Source of the DNA: Leptotrichiaceae bacterium
Lineage (GTDB): Bacteria; Fusobacteriota; Fusobacteriia; Fusobacteriales; Leptotrichiaceae
Direction: 5' to 3'
Assembly: GCA_030532815.1 (NCBI GenBank)
Contig: JAUNKI010000024.1
Location: 1-17,376, forward strand
Length of the DNA stretch: 17,376 nucleotides
Made by a program: the position numbers and the translations under genes. The notes below the pieces were generated by a model. That model was given only the letters and a program-made list of their open reading frames with translations. It had not been told where the DNA came from and ran no database searches. The stretch's first letter is position 1, and every line of letters starts with the position of its first letter. Below are positions 1 to 7,219 of the stretch, one piece after another.

Positions 1-1
1 C

Positions 2-328
2 AAATCGGAAGAAATATCAGGATACATTATTTATTATGATACAACTGAAAATATTGATTTATTTGAAATCGGAATAAGAAAAAAATATCAGGGAAAAGGA
101 TACGGAAACATATTGTTGGGAAATACGATGAACATTTTTCGTAATATCGGAAAATATGAAAATAACAGACTTAAAAAAACAGACATAGGAAAAAAAATAT
201 TTTTGGAAGTTAATGAAAATAATGCTAAAGCCATAAGACTATATGAAAAAAACGGTTTTGAAAAAATTTCCGTAAGAAAAAATTACTATGGAAGCGGAAA
301 CAATGCTATTATTATGGTAAAAAATTAA
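2..328 (+). CDS. rimI: RimI-type ribosomal-protein-alanine N-acetyltransferase, C-terminal part (5' end outside window)
   Basis: The open frame enters from the left edge at base 2 and reads 108 residues to a TAA. It is the C-terminal two thirds of a GNAT-fold acetyltransferase. The acetyl-CoA pyrophosphate-binding motif A is visible as YQGKGYGNILL (Q/R-x-x-G-x-G/A pattern). The RimI-like tail follows: LEVNENNAKAIRLYEKNGFE, then a conserved-looking NYYGSGNNAIIM end. RimI acetylates the N-terminal alanine of ribosomal protein S18. Related GNAT enzymes share this architecture, so the exact substrate is inferred from the LEVN..N..A..LYEK.GF signature. Internal TTG/ATG codons near 113-131 fall inside motif A and are not the true start; the real start lies upstream of the window. 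No partner gene is visible here; in many bacteria rimI sits beside tsaB or tsaD. Confidence 0.82.
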   Translation, partial: KSEEISGYIIYYDTTENIDLFEIGIRKKYQGKGYGNILLGNTMNIFRNIGKYENNRLKKTDIGKKIFLEVNENNAKAIRLYEKNGFEKISVRKNYYGSGNNAIIMVKN

Positions 329-576
329 AAATCTTAAATTTCACCAAAAAAATAAAAAACAATATAACAATTTATATAATTTAAATATTGTAAATTTTGG
401 AAAATATTTTAAAATACAAAGATATTAAATTATAAATTTTACGTTTCATTATTTTCAGCAAAATTAATTGAAAAAGATTTTTTATTTTAAAAATTCTGGT
501 TATAATATAAATACAATCAAAAATTTATTTTTAACTTAATAAAGATGCATTGTTCAAAAAGAATACAATTTTTTTA

Positions 577-767
577 TTCTTAACAGTATTATATGATTTT
601 AAATTGATATCACTTTATATTAGGATATGTCTGAAAACTCTCAAAACAATGGATTTAACCGAAATTTTAAAAGTTGTAAATAACGGGATATGAGTTTTAT
701 TATGACTCTGTTAATTTAAAAAGTTAAAAAAATTGAAAACATTGTAGATTTTGAGTTTTCAGATACA
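577..767 (+). repeat. dispersed ~190-bp repeat, copy A (inverted relative to copy B at 9507-9694)
   Basis: This stretch aligns by eye with the reverse complement of 9507-9694 over nearly its whole length, at roughly 80% identity with a few short gaps. Shared blocks include TTATATTAG, TATGTCTGAAAACT, TGTAAATAACGG and AAAATTGAAAA. The inner ~142 bases (626-767) are bounded by imperfect inverted ends: TCTGAAAACTC at 630-640 and GAGTTTTCAGA at 753-763 are exact reverse complements. This arrangement is MITE-like or an IS remnant. No transposase frame is present inside. The similarity continues for about 50 bases beyond the left inverted end, so that end may not be the true boundary. Confidence 0.7.
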
Positions 768-913
768 CCTCAGGAAAAATTATCGTATTATCACTTGTTC
801 CGATAAAAATATAAACAAAAATTTTATTATTTAAAATAAAATTTCAAAGTAATAGAAATTCAAAAGAATATTAACAAAGAACATAGAAGCATTTATTCGT
901 TAGGATTAAAAAG

Positions 914-940
914 TTTTTAAATATTTGTAAATGCTATAAA
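914..940 (+). promoter_or_regulatory. possible valS promoter (extended -10)
   Basis: TATAAA at 935-940 is preceded by TG one base upstream (TGcTATAAA), which is an extended -10 arrangement. The best -35 is only TTTTTA at 914-919 with a short 15-base spacer. Transcription would start near 947 and give a leader of about 34 bases before the valS ATG. Confidence 0.35.
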
Positions 941-980
941 AAAATTAATAAAACAACCGAGAAAGACAGGAGGAAAAGAA

Positions 981-3632
981 ATGATAAAAGAATTGGGAAA
1001 AACATATTCTCCAGATGAAATTGAAAAAAAGTGGTATAAAATATGGGAAGAAAAAGGATATTTCAATGCACAGCACAATGACGAGAAACCGGGTTATTCC
1101 ATAGTAATTCCTCCTCCCAATGTAACAGGGATACTGCATATGGGACATATGATGGATAATGCCATTCAGGATACAATTATAAGATATAAAAGAATGAGCG
1201 GTTTTGATACATTGTGGGTTCCGGGAACGGATCACGCGGGAATTGCCACTCAGAACAAAGTAGAAAGAATGTTGAAGGAGCAGAGAACTACAAAGGAAGA
1301 AATAGGCAGAGAGGAATTCCTGAAAAAAACATGGGAATGGAAGGAAAAACACGGAGGACTGATAACTACCCAGTTAAGAAGGCTCGGAGTTTCTCCGGAC
1401 TGGTCAAGAGAAAGGTTTACAATGGACGAGGGACTCTCCAAAGCAGTAAAGGAAGTGTTTATAAAACTTTATAATGACGGACTTATTTACAGAGGAGAAT
1501 ATATTGTAAACTGGTGTCCTCATGATAAAACCGCACTTGCAGACGATGAAGTAAATCATGTGGAAAAAAACGGGAAAATATGGGAAATAAAATATAAAGT
1601 AAAAGACAGTGATGAATTTGTAGTAATTGCAACTACAAGACCGGAAACAATGCTGGGAGATACGGGAGTAGCCGTAAATCCTGCTGATGAGAGATATATG
1701 CATTTAATAGGGAAAACAGTCATACTGCCTCTTATGGACAGGGAAATACCCGTAGTTGCCGATGAGTATGTAGACAGAGAATTCGGAACGGGAGTAGTTA
1801 AAATGACACCGTCACATGATCCTAACGATTTTGAAGTGGCAAAAAGGACGGGACTGCCATTTCTCAACATATTTACCGAAGATGCAAAAGTAAACGAAAA
1901 CGGAGGAAAATACTGCGGTCTTGACAGATTTGCAGCAAGAAAGGAAATACTGAAGGACCTTGAAGAAGGAGGATATCTTGTAGGAGTAAAGGAACATAAA
2001 AATGCAGTAGGCCATTGTTACAGGTGTGATACCGTAATCGAACCGAGAGTGTCCACCCAATGGTTTGTAAAAATGAAACCTCTTGCAGAAAGAGCACTGG
2101 AAGTGGTAAAAAACGGAAAAGTAAAAATAACTCCAAAAAGATGGGAAAAAGTTTATTATAACTGGCTTGAAAACATAAGGGACTGGACTATTTCAAGACA
2201 GATATGGTGGGGACACAGAATACCCGCCTACTATGCCGAAGACGGAACCATTTTTGTAGCAAGGGATTTGGAAGAAGCAAAAGCTCAGGCAAAGAAAAAA
2301 TTCGGACAGGAAGTAAATCTGAGAGAAGAAACCGATGTACTTGATACATGGTTTTCATCAGCATTATGGCCTTTTTCCACAATGGGCTGGCCTGAAAAAA
2401 CAAAAGACTTTGAAAAATTTTTTCCTACAAATGCGTTAGTAACGGGAGCAGATATATTATTTTTCTGGGTTGCGAGAATGATAATGATGAGCCTTTATAT
2501 AAATGACGAAATCCCTTTCGATTATGTTTATCTGCACGGACTTATAAGAGATGAGCAGGGAAGAAAAATGAGCAAATCATTGGGAAATTCCCCTGACCCT
2601 TTAAATTTAATAGACAAATACGGAGCCGATGCCATAAGATTCAGCTTTTTATATAATACTTCTCAGGGACAGGATATGCATTTTTCTGAAAAGCTTCTGG
2701 AAATGGGTTCTACATTTGCAAATAAAATATGGAATGTCTCAAAATTCGTATTATCCAATTTGGAGGACTTCAATAAGGAAACATCTGTAACGGATTTGGA
2801 ATTTAAGTTGGAAGATGCATGGATTTTGTCAAAGCTTCAGTCGGCTTCAAGGGAAATAAACGAGTATATGGAAAATTACGAACTTGACAGTGCTGCAAAA
2901 ACAGCTTATGAATTTTTCAGAGGAGAATTCTGTGACTGGTATGTGGAAATAGCCAAAACAAGAATCTATGGAGGAGAAGGAATTGATAAGATAACCGCTC
3001 AGTGGGTATTGAGACATATTCTGGATAACGGGCTTAAAATGCTTCATCCGTTTATGCCGTTTATTACTGAAGAAATATGGCAGAAACTTGATATTGACGA
3101 AGAAACGATAATGCTTTCCCAATTTCCACGTGAAGATAAAATGCTGATAAACAGAGAAACGGAAAAAGAATTCGATTATCTGAAGGAAATTATAACGGCA
3201 ATAAGAAACATAAGAGGAGAAGCAAATGTTTCACCGTCAAAAAAAATAGAAATAATATTTAAGAGTTCCGATGAAAGGGAAAAGAAAATACTTGCAGATA
3301 ATCCGAAAATTCTTGATAAGCTGGCAAATGTGGAAAAATATGATTTTGCTCCGAATAGAGATATTCCTGAACTGGTAGGATTCAGATTAGTTGAAACTAC
3401 TGAAATATACGTTCCTCTGGCTGATCTGATAGATAAGGAAAAGGAAATAGCAAAACTTGAAAAGGATATCGAAAAGACAAAAAAAGAACTGGATAAAGTT
3501 TTAGGAAAGCTATCCAATGAAGCATTTCTGTCAAAAGCTCCTCAGGAAGTAATAAACAAGGAAAATGCCATAAAAGAGGAACTGGAAACAAAAATAGCAA
3601 AATTTACGGAAACGATAAATTTATACAAATAA
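981..3632 (+). CDS. valS: valyl-tRNA synthetase
   Basis: This cytoplasmic class I aminoacyl-tRNA synthetase charges tRNA-Val with valine and is an essential translation enzyme. The 883 residues match the usual family length. The HIGH-type motif is HMGH at 53-56, within the PPPNVTGILHMGH context typical of ValRS. The CP1 editing domain, which hydrolyses mischarged Thr-tRNA-Val, shows TTRPET at 218-223. The KMSKS loop is exact at 529-533, followed by LGNSPDP. The anticodon-binding region follows. The C-terminal ~70 residues are charged and coiled-coil-like, rich in K and E, and match the ValRS tRNA-binding arm. The ATG at 981 follows AGGAGG at 968-973 with good spacing. The gene stands alone: 650 bases of spacer precede it and 283 follow. 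Long opposite-strand frames inside it are shadows. No T-box leader was found. Confidence 0.98.
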   Translation: MIKELGKTYSPDEIEKKWYKIWEEKGYFNAQHNDEKPGYSIVIPPPNVTGILHMGHMMDNAIQDTIIRYKRMSGFDTLWVPGTDHAGIATQNKVERMLKEQRTTKEEIGREEFLKKTWEWKEKHGGLITTQLRRLGVSPDWSRERFTMDEGLSKAVKEVFIKLYNDGLIYRGEYIVNWCPHDKTALADDEVNHVEKNGKIWEIKYKVKDSDEFVVIATTRPETMLGDTGVAVNPADERYMHLIGKTVILPLMDREIPVVADEYVDREFGTGVVKMTPSHDPNDFEVAKRTGLPFLNIFTEDAKVNENGGKYCGLDRFAARKEILKDLEEGGYLVGVKEHKNAVGHCYRCDTVIEPRVSTQWFVKMKPLAERALEVVKNGKVKITPKRWEKVYYNWLENIRDWTISRQIWWGHRIPAYYAEDGTIFVARDLEEAKAQAKKKFGQEVNLREETDVLDTWFSSALWPFSTMGWPEKTKDFEKFFPTNALVTGADILFFWVARMIMMSLYINDEIPFDYVYLHGLIRDEQGRKMSKSLGNSPDPLNLIDKYGADAIRFSFLYNTSQGQDMHFSEKLLEMGSTFANKIWNVSKFVLSNLEDFNKETSVTDLEFKLEDAWILSKLQSASREINEYMENYELDSAAKTAYEFFRGEFCDWYVEIAKTRIYGGEGIDKITAQWVLRHILDNGLKMLHPFMPFITEEIWQKLDIDEETIMLSQFPREDKMLINRETEKEFDYLKEIITAIRNIRGEANVSPSKKIEIIFKSSDEREKKILADNPKILDKLANVEKYDFAPNRDIPELVGFRLVETTEIYVPLADLIDKEKEIAKLEKDIEKTKKELDKVLGKLSNEAFLSKAPQEVINKENAIKEELETKIAKFTETINLYK

Positions 3633-3824
3633 CTTAAAAAAAATTGAAAAATGTAGTATAATATAAAAAACAATTGTATGAAATAACTGAAGGATAATAT
3701 TTAAAAATGTAATATGTAATAAAAGTAATTATAAAAAATTGAAAATAGGCATAAGTTTAAAATTTAAAAGTACATATTAATTTATCAGTAACATACCTTC
3801 CGATATTGAAAAAGGAGCAAAATT

Positions 3825-3896
3825 ATAAAAAAGGATTTTAATTTTCAGCTTGCTTTAAGATTGGCAATGTATAATATTAGAAATAATAGATACTAA
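3825..3896 (+). pseudogene. tiny 23-codon frame with ATA in the start position
   Basis: AAGGAG at 3812-3817 is followed, seven bases later, by an ATA codon. The frame then reads KKDFNFQLALRLAM plus eight more residues to a TAA at 3894-3896. Spacing and composition look like a normal translation start, but the codon is ATA rather than ATG. It may be the remnant of a gene start, a leader-like peptide using a very rare start, or chance. A -10-like TATAAT at 3870-3875 overlaps it and may instead serve the next gene. Confidence 0.22.
3850..3875 (+). promoter_or_regulatory. candidate promoter for the DUF4189 gene
   Basis: TTGCTT at 3850-3855 and a perfect TATAAT at 3870-3875 lie ahead of the gene at 3916. 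The spacer is only 14 bases, shorter than the usual 16-18, so the -35 assignment is doubtful. A second exact TATAAT lies at 3657-3662, just after valS, with only a weak -35. Confidence 0.3.
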
Positions 3897-3915
3897 AATA
3901 AGGAGAGTATGTATA

Positions 3916-4263
3916 ATGATGAAAAAAATAATAATGTTATTTATAATAATGCCTTTTCTTTCTTTTTCATATTATGATTATTACGGAGCGATAGCCGTAA
4001 ATTTAAACACAGGCTATTCAGGTTACAGTTATAACTATCGTAATCGATATGATGCTGAAATAGCGGCATTAAGACATTGCGGAAGAGCATGCAGAATAAT
4101 TGTTACATATAAAAATTCTTGTGCCGCAGTTGCATGGTCTGCAAGTACCGGAGCATACGGATGGTATTCCTCAAGAAATCCGAGAAATAATAATTCAGGT
4201 GCTAAAAAGTCTTGCAGATATAAAGATTGTCAAGTGGTTTCCAATGTATGTACAAGTTGGTAA
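3916..4263 (+). CDS. secreted DUF4189-domain protein
   Basis: This is a 115-residue protein of unknown function. Residues 1-18 form a signal peptide: two lysines, then a hydrophobic stretch ending PFLSFS. The mature part matches the DUF4189 pattern: YGAIAVN near the start, an alanine-rich AEIAALRHCG segment, NSCAAVAWS, then GAYGW. Six cysteines (55, 59, 69, 100, 105, 112) probably form three disulfides outside the cytoplasm. The ATG at 3916 follows AGGAGAG at 3901-3907; the adjacent ATG at 3919 is an equally possible start. DUF4189 proteins are small exported proteins without an established biochemical role, so none is assigned. The gene heads a closely spaced plus-strand run with a small lipoprotein, an NfeD-like protein and a stomatin-like protein, which suggests shared envelope-related expression. 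Confidence 0.85.
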   Translation: MMKKIIMLFIIMPFLSFSYYDYYGAIAVNLNTGYSGYSYNYRNRYDAEIAALRHCGRACRIIVTYKNSCAAVAWSASTGAYGWYSSRNPRNNNSGAKKSCRYKDCQVVSNVCTSW

Positions 4264-4295
4264 AAAATAAAAATTTTAAAACGAAAGGACAAATC

Positions 4296-4412
4296 ATGAA
4301 AAAATTGATTATAGCCGTATTATTGGCACTGACTTTAGTATCATGCTCTGCAGGACTGGGAGTAGGTGTCGGAAAAGGCGGCATTAGAGGACATGCAGGA
4401 ATTTATTTTTAA
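4296..4412 (+). CDS. 38-residue predicted lipoprotein
   Basis: The ATG at 4296 has AAAGGA at 4284-4289 ahead of it. The protein begins MKKLIIAVLLALTLVSC, a textbook lipoprotein signal peptide with lipobox LVSC and lipidated Cys17. Only about 22 residues follow; they are glycine-rich (GLGVGVGKGG) and end in HAGIYF. An ATG 69 bases upstream in the same frame would bury the signal peptide behind an extension overlapping the previous gene, so I reject it. It starts 32 bases after the DUF4189 gene and ends 36 bases before the NfeD-like gene, so it is probably cotranscribed with them. I do not recognise the family. The mature peptide is too short for an enzyme domain and could be a small envelope-associated factor; its function is unknown. 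Confidence 0.72.
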   Translation: MKKLIIAVLLALTLVSCSAGLGVGVGKGGIRGHAGIYF

Positions 4413-4448
4413 TCGGAATAATCTGAATTTTTAGAGAGGAGGTATGCA

Positions 4449-4871
4449 ATGGGAGCAATTTTCTGGGCAATTTCAGCATCAATATTCGCACTGCTTGAAA
4501 TTGTTATTCCGGGTCTCGTAACAATATGGCTCGCTTTGGCAGCTCTTATTGTGACACTGTTTGCAGGACTGATTAATAATTCTTATATTGAGTTTTTTAT
4601 ATTTTCAGTTTTATCACTGGTTTTTATTCTCTTTACAAGACCTATTTTGCAGAATTATATTAAAAGGAGAAAAAATAATTTCAGTTCGGATATGACAGGT
4701 TCGGAAATAAAAATAGAAAAAGTAGTCAACACCGAAAATACAAAAAAAGAATATGAAGTCAGATTTAAAGGTTCAATATGGACAGGAATAAGTGAAGACT
4801 TTTTTAAAGCAGGAGATACGGTAATAATAAAAAGTTTTGAAGGCAACAAAATAATATTAGGAAAAAAATAA
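4449..4871 (+). CDS. NfeD-like integral membrane protein
   Basis: This 140-residue protein has three predicted membrane helices (about 3-20, 23-42, 46-63), a basic KRRK stretch at 72-75, and a C-terminal soluble beta domain (about 80-140). The domain shows the pattern G-x-x-W-T-G-I-S, then AGDTVIIKSFEGNKIIL, typical of the NfeD OB-fold. It is the short NfeD form and lacks the N-terminal ClpP-like protease domain of long NfeD proteins. NfeD and SPFH/stomatin proteins are usually encoded side by side and thought to act together in membrane microdomain organisation or quality control, as here. The start ATG at 4449 follows GAGGAGG at 4436-4442. The SPFH gene begins 26 bases downstream. Confidence 0.9.
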   Translation: MGAIFWAISASIFALLEIVIPGLVTIWLALAALIVTLFAGLINNSYIEFFIFSVLSLVFILFTRPILQNYIKRRKNNFSSDMTGSEIKIEKVVNTENTKKEYEVRFKGSIWTGISEDFFKAGDTVIIKSFEGNKIILGKK

Positions 4872-4897
4872 TTTAAAACATATTTTAGGAGGAGATT

Positions 4898-5818
4898 ATG
4901 GGATTTATATTTGTACCGTTTATAATTATCATCATAACAATAGCATTAATAATAATTTTTAAAGCTATTAAAATAGTACCTGAATCAAGAGTATATATAA
5001 TTGAAAAATTAGGTAAATATGACCAGTCACTCAACTCAGGATTAAATTTTATAAATCCGTTTTTTGATAAAGTATCGAGAGTAGTGTCATTAAAAGAACA
5101 AGTTGTGGATTTTCCTCCCCAGCCTGTAATTACCAAAGATAATGCCACTATGCAAATTGATACGATAGTATATTTCCAGATAACGGATCCAAAGCTTTAT
5201 ACCTACGGTATTGAAAGACCTATTTCAGCCATAGAAAATCTTACGGCTACTACATTAAGAAATATAATCGGAGATATGACTGTTGACCAGACACTAACTT
5301 CAAGGGATATAATAAATACAAATATGAGAGTGGAACTTGATGAAGCTACGGACCCTTGGGGAATTAAAGTAAACAGAGTGGAACTGAAAAGTATAATTCC
5401 TCCGGCGGACATAAGATCGGCTATGGAAAAAGAGATGAAAGCCGAAAGGGAAAAAAGAGCGAACATCCTTGAAGCACAGGCTAAAAGAGAATCAGCAATA
5501 TTAGTAGCTGAAGGGGAAAAACAGGCGGCAATACTTAGAGCCGAAGCAAAAAAAGAACAACAGATAAAAGAAGCTGAAGGGGAAGCTGAAGCTATTCTTT
5601 CCATTCAGAGAGCAAAAGCTGAAGCACTGAGATTACTCAAAGAAGCTGCTCCGAACGCAGAAGTGCTTTCCTTAAAGGGAATGGAAACTTTTGAAAAAGT
5701 GGCAGACGGAAAATCTACTAAAATTATAATACCGAGTAATATGCAGAATCTGGCAAGTATGGTAACTGCATTTGCCGAGCTGAATGAAAAACAGAATAAC
5801 AGTCCTGAAGGAAAATAA
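4898..5818 (+). CDS. SPFH/Band 7 (stomatin/QmcA-like) membrane protein
   Basis: This 306-residue protein has an N-terminal membrane anchor (about 3-22, almost all I/L/F/V). The SPFH domain follows, with the stomatin-type start VPESRVYIIEKLGKY, then GLNFINPFFDKV and the VVDFPPQPVITKDNATMQID segment. It continues through TLRNIIGDMTVDQTLTSRD to WGIKVNRVELKSIIPP. A long charged coiled coil, rich in KRESA/EAEG repeats, spans about 175-250. Members oligomerise in the membrane as scaffolds; the closest E. coli relative by pattern is QmcA. The start at 4898 follows TAGGAGGAG. It is last in the four-gene run and is followed by a hairpin terminator at 5956-5980. The paired NfeD gene directly upstream supports the assignment. 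Confidence 0.94.
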   Translation: MGFIFVPFIIIIITIALIIIFKAIKIVPESRVYIIEKLGKYDQSLNSGLNFINPFFDKVSRVVSLKEQVVDFPPQPVITKDNATMQIDTIVYFQITDPKLYTYGIERPISAIENLTATTLRNIIGDMTVDQTLTSRDIINTNMRVELDEATDPWGIKVNRVELKSIIPPADIRSAMEKEMKAEREKRANILEAQAKRESAILVAEGEKQAAILRAEAKKEQQIKEAEGEAEAILSIQRAKAEALRLLKEAAPNAEVLSLKGMETFEKVADGKSTKIIIPSNMQNLASMVTAFAELNEKQNNSPEGK

Positions 5819-5955
5819 TTTTAAGCAAAATTATAGTAAAACGATAATAGTAACAGAAACATAAACTTAAATGTTAAATAGGGTTAAAATATAGAGAAAA
5901 AAATTTAGATTATACGACAGCAAATTCTCATGAAAAAACTTTAAGTCGAAAATTA

Positions 5956-5980
5956 AAAAGGGAAGACAATCTTCCCTTTT
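5956..5980. terminator. bidirectional hairpin terminator between convergent genes
   Basis: A perfect 11-base-pair stem, AAAAGGGAAGA (5956-5966) with TCTTCCCTTTT (5970-5980), closes a three-base loop CAA. On the minus strand it is followed by a TTTTTAATTTT tract just downstream of the cyclase gene. On the plus strand the U-run is shorter and lies within the stem, where it would end the SPFH transcript. Confidence 0.85.
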
Positions 5981-6025
5981 CTGTTAAAATAAATTTTTAG
6001 CTCAATTTCCCGATAGTTGAAATTT

Positions 6026-6796
6026 TTAAGGAATAACCGCCCAGACTCTTGCGGGTAATCCGTTGGCATGGACAATTCTCGGAGCGGCAATGAATATAAC
6101 AGCTCCTACGGGAGGAAGCTGGTCGAGATTGTTCATTCCTTCAACCTGAAACTTATCTTTTTGCAGTATATATCTTTCTCCTATTAAATCTCCATGTTTT
6201 GCACATGTGACAGCCGAATCGGTATCAAGAGTTTCATGACCTATTCCTGCAACATTTCTTTTATCAAATAAAAATTCCAGTGTGGAAACAGGCCATCCCG
6301 GTGTATGTGCATTGCCCTGTTCATCAGCATTTGTAAGAGAGACCATGTCCGGCCATCTTTTGCTCCAGTCCGACCTGAAAGTGACAAATGAGTTTTCAGG
6401 AACAGTTCCGTATTTTTTCTCAAATTCCAGAATGTCATCGACAGTTATTTCATAATCATTATTTTCCCTGACTTTTTCACTTAAATCAATAACAACAAGA
6501 GGAAGAACCGTATCTTCCACTTTAAAGTCACCTGCCAGACGTGCATTTTTTATAAAATGTCCGGGATAATCTATATGAGTTCCGAATTGTCCGGGAAATT
6601 TATGAGTCTGTATATTCAGGTTCATTTCAGGAAAATCAATAATAGTGTCATTTAACTCAAGAACTCCTTTAGGCATTCCGCTCCAATAAGGGCTGTTGTT
6701 TGTAAGCTCATGAGATAAGTCTACCCATTTATGATTTTTTAAAGTTTCCAACAGTTTCCATAAATTATTTTCCACATTTATCACCCTTTCTTTCAT
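6026..6796 (-). CDS. cyclase-family metal-dependent hydrolase (kynurenine formamidase-like)
   Basis: This 256-residue protein belongs to the cyclase/KynB fold, whose members use a metal (often Zn or Mn) to hydrolyse amide or ring bonds. Family landmarks are WVDLSHELTNNSPYWSGMP near the N-terminus and the metal-binding signature GQFGTHIDYPGHF at about 69-81. The first family histidine (H-x-G-x-H-x-D-x-P-x-H) is glutamine here, a variant I recall in other cyclase-family proteins. HTPGWPVSTLEFL, GIGHETLDTDS and a conserved-looking C-terminus follow. The substrate cannot be read from sequence. Start: the ATG at 6796 has no clear ribosome binding site. A GTG at 6775 (codon 8) has AAAGGG eight bases ahead and may be the true start, giving 249 residues. 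The gene stands alone, convergent with the SPFH gene and divergent from the thiamin operon. Confidence 0.88.
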   Translation of the reverse strand: MKERVINVENNLWKLLETLKNHKWVDLSHELTNNSPYWSGMPKGVLELNDTIIDFPEMNLNIQTHKFPGQFGTHIDYPGHFIKNARLAGDFKVEDTVLPLVVIDLSEKVRENNDYEITVDDILEFEKKYGTVPENSFVTFRSDWSKRWPDMVSLTNADEQGNAHTPGWPVSTLEFLFDKRNVAGIGHETLDTDSAVTCAKHGDLIGERYILQKDKFQVEGMNNLDQLPPVGAVIFIAAPRIVHANGLPARVWAVIP

Positions 6797-6952
6797 AATA
6801 AATTTTGTTTCTTAACTTATAATAGACCATTTACACTTAAAATAAAAATATATATTATATATTATACAATTATATATTGTGAATATTTAAAATCCTTTTA
6901 TTACAATTTTTTTAATACTAAATCTGTTCCAAATAATTGAAAATCATTTATA

Positions 6953-6980
6953 TTGACAAAGAAAAATTTTATGATATACT
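6953..6980 (+). promoter_or_regulatory. promoter of the thiamin salvage operon
   Basis: A perfect -35 TTGACA (6953-6958) lies 16 bases ahead of TATACT (6975-6980), which is also preceded by TG at 6972-6973 (extended -10). Transcription would start near 6987, immediately before the TPP riboswitch. Confidence 0.85.
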
Positions 6981-6994
6981 AAAATTAAATATAA

Positions 6995-7082
6995 AACCAC
7001 TAGGGGTGCATTTGCTGAGATTAACGTTATGTTAAATCCCTTTGACCTGATCTGGATAATGCCAGCGGAGGAAAGTGGGTAG
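6995..7082 (+). promoter_or_regulatory. TPP riboswitch (THI element) aptamer
   Basis: The conserved thi-box core is clear: GGGGTGC, CTGAGA at 7015-7020, then ACCTGATCTGGATAATGCCA at 7046-7065 followed by GCGGAGGAAAGTGG. The closing P1 stem pairs CCAC (6997-7000) with GTGG (7075-7078). Family knowledge: the RNA binds thiamin pyrophosphate directly and turns off thiamin genes. Here it precedes thiD-thiM-thiE, and its 3' edge overlaps an antiterminator arm. GGGTAG at 7077-7082 is the exact complement of CTACCC at 7097-7102, which is also the left arm of the downstream terminator. Without TPP, antiterminator pairing would allow read-through; with TPP, P1 captures its right arm and the terminator forms. 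Confidence 0.97.
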
Positions 7083-7094
7083 AAGAAAAAGTAT

Positions 7095-7126
7095 AACTAC
7101 CCTGTTTTTCAGTTGGGTGGTTTTTT
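7095..7126 (+). terminator. riboswitch-controlled intrinsic terminator
   Basis: AACTACCC (7095-7102) pairs with GGGTGGTT (7115-7122), with one U-G pair, and a run of six T follows at 7121-7126. The left arm can pair alternatively with the 3' side of the TPP aptamer (7077-7082). That makes this the expression platform for premature termination when thiamin pyrophosphate is abundant. Confidence 0.88.
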
Positions 7127-7219
7127 ATTTTATTTAAAAGTTATAGCATCAAAAAAATATCAGAATATTGACAAAATGTTGTAAATAAAACAAAAACAGA
7201 CTGACGGAGGTATAAAAAA

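Larger units (their letters stand above)
329..980. other. gene-free AT-rich spacer between rimI and valS
   Basis: No credible coding frame is visible on either strand. The stretch is mostly A/T. Its notable contents are one copy of a dispersed repeat (577-767, listed separately), a possible valS promoter near its right end, and the valS ribosome binding site AGGAGG at 968-973. I found no T-box leader: there is no specifier-type stem and no TGGNACC-like antiterminator core before valS, although T-boxes are common ahead of aminoacyl-tRNA synthetase genes in Gram-positive bacteria. Neither a good hairpin terminator for rimI nor an RNA gene is evident. Confidence 0.6.

Noticed and set aside
900..980. 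T-box leader before valS
   Set aside because: No TGGNACC-like core and no specifier stem are visible; the spacer is plain AT-rich sequence.
945..1352. Minus-strand frame of 135 codons over the valS start, and similar long antisense frames across other genes
   Set aside because: They are shadows of the plus-strand codon bias (AAA/GAA read as TTT/TTC), with Phe/Ser-rich products and no ribosome binding sites.
4227..4295. Upstream start for the small lipoprotein
   Set aside because: It would overlap the DUF4189 gene and place 23 residues ahead of a classic lipoprotein signal peptide; the ATG at 4296 has its own ribosome binding site.
6866..6880. ACAAT-TATAT-ATTGT inverted repeat as an operator between the cyclase gene and the thi operon
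   Set aside because: Short AT-only dyads are expected by chance in this composition, and no regulator gene is adjacent.
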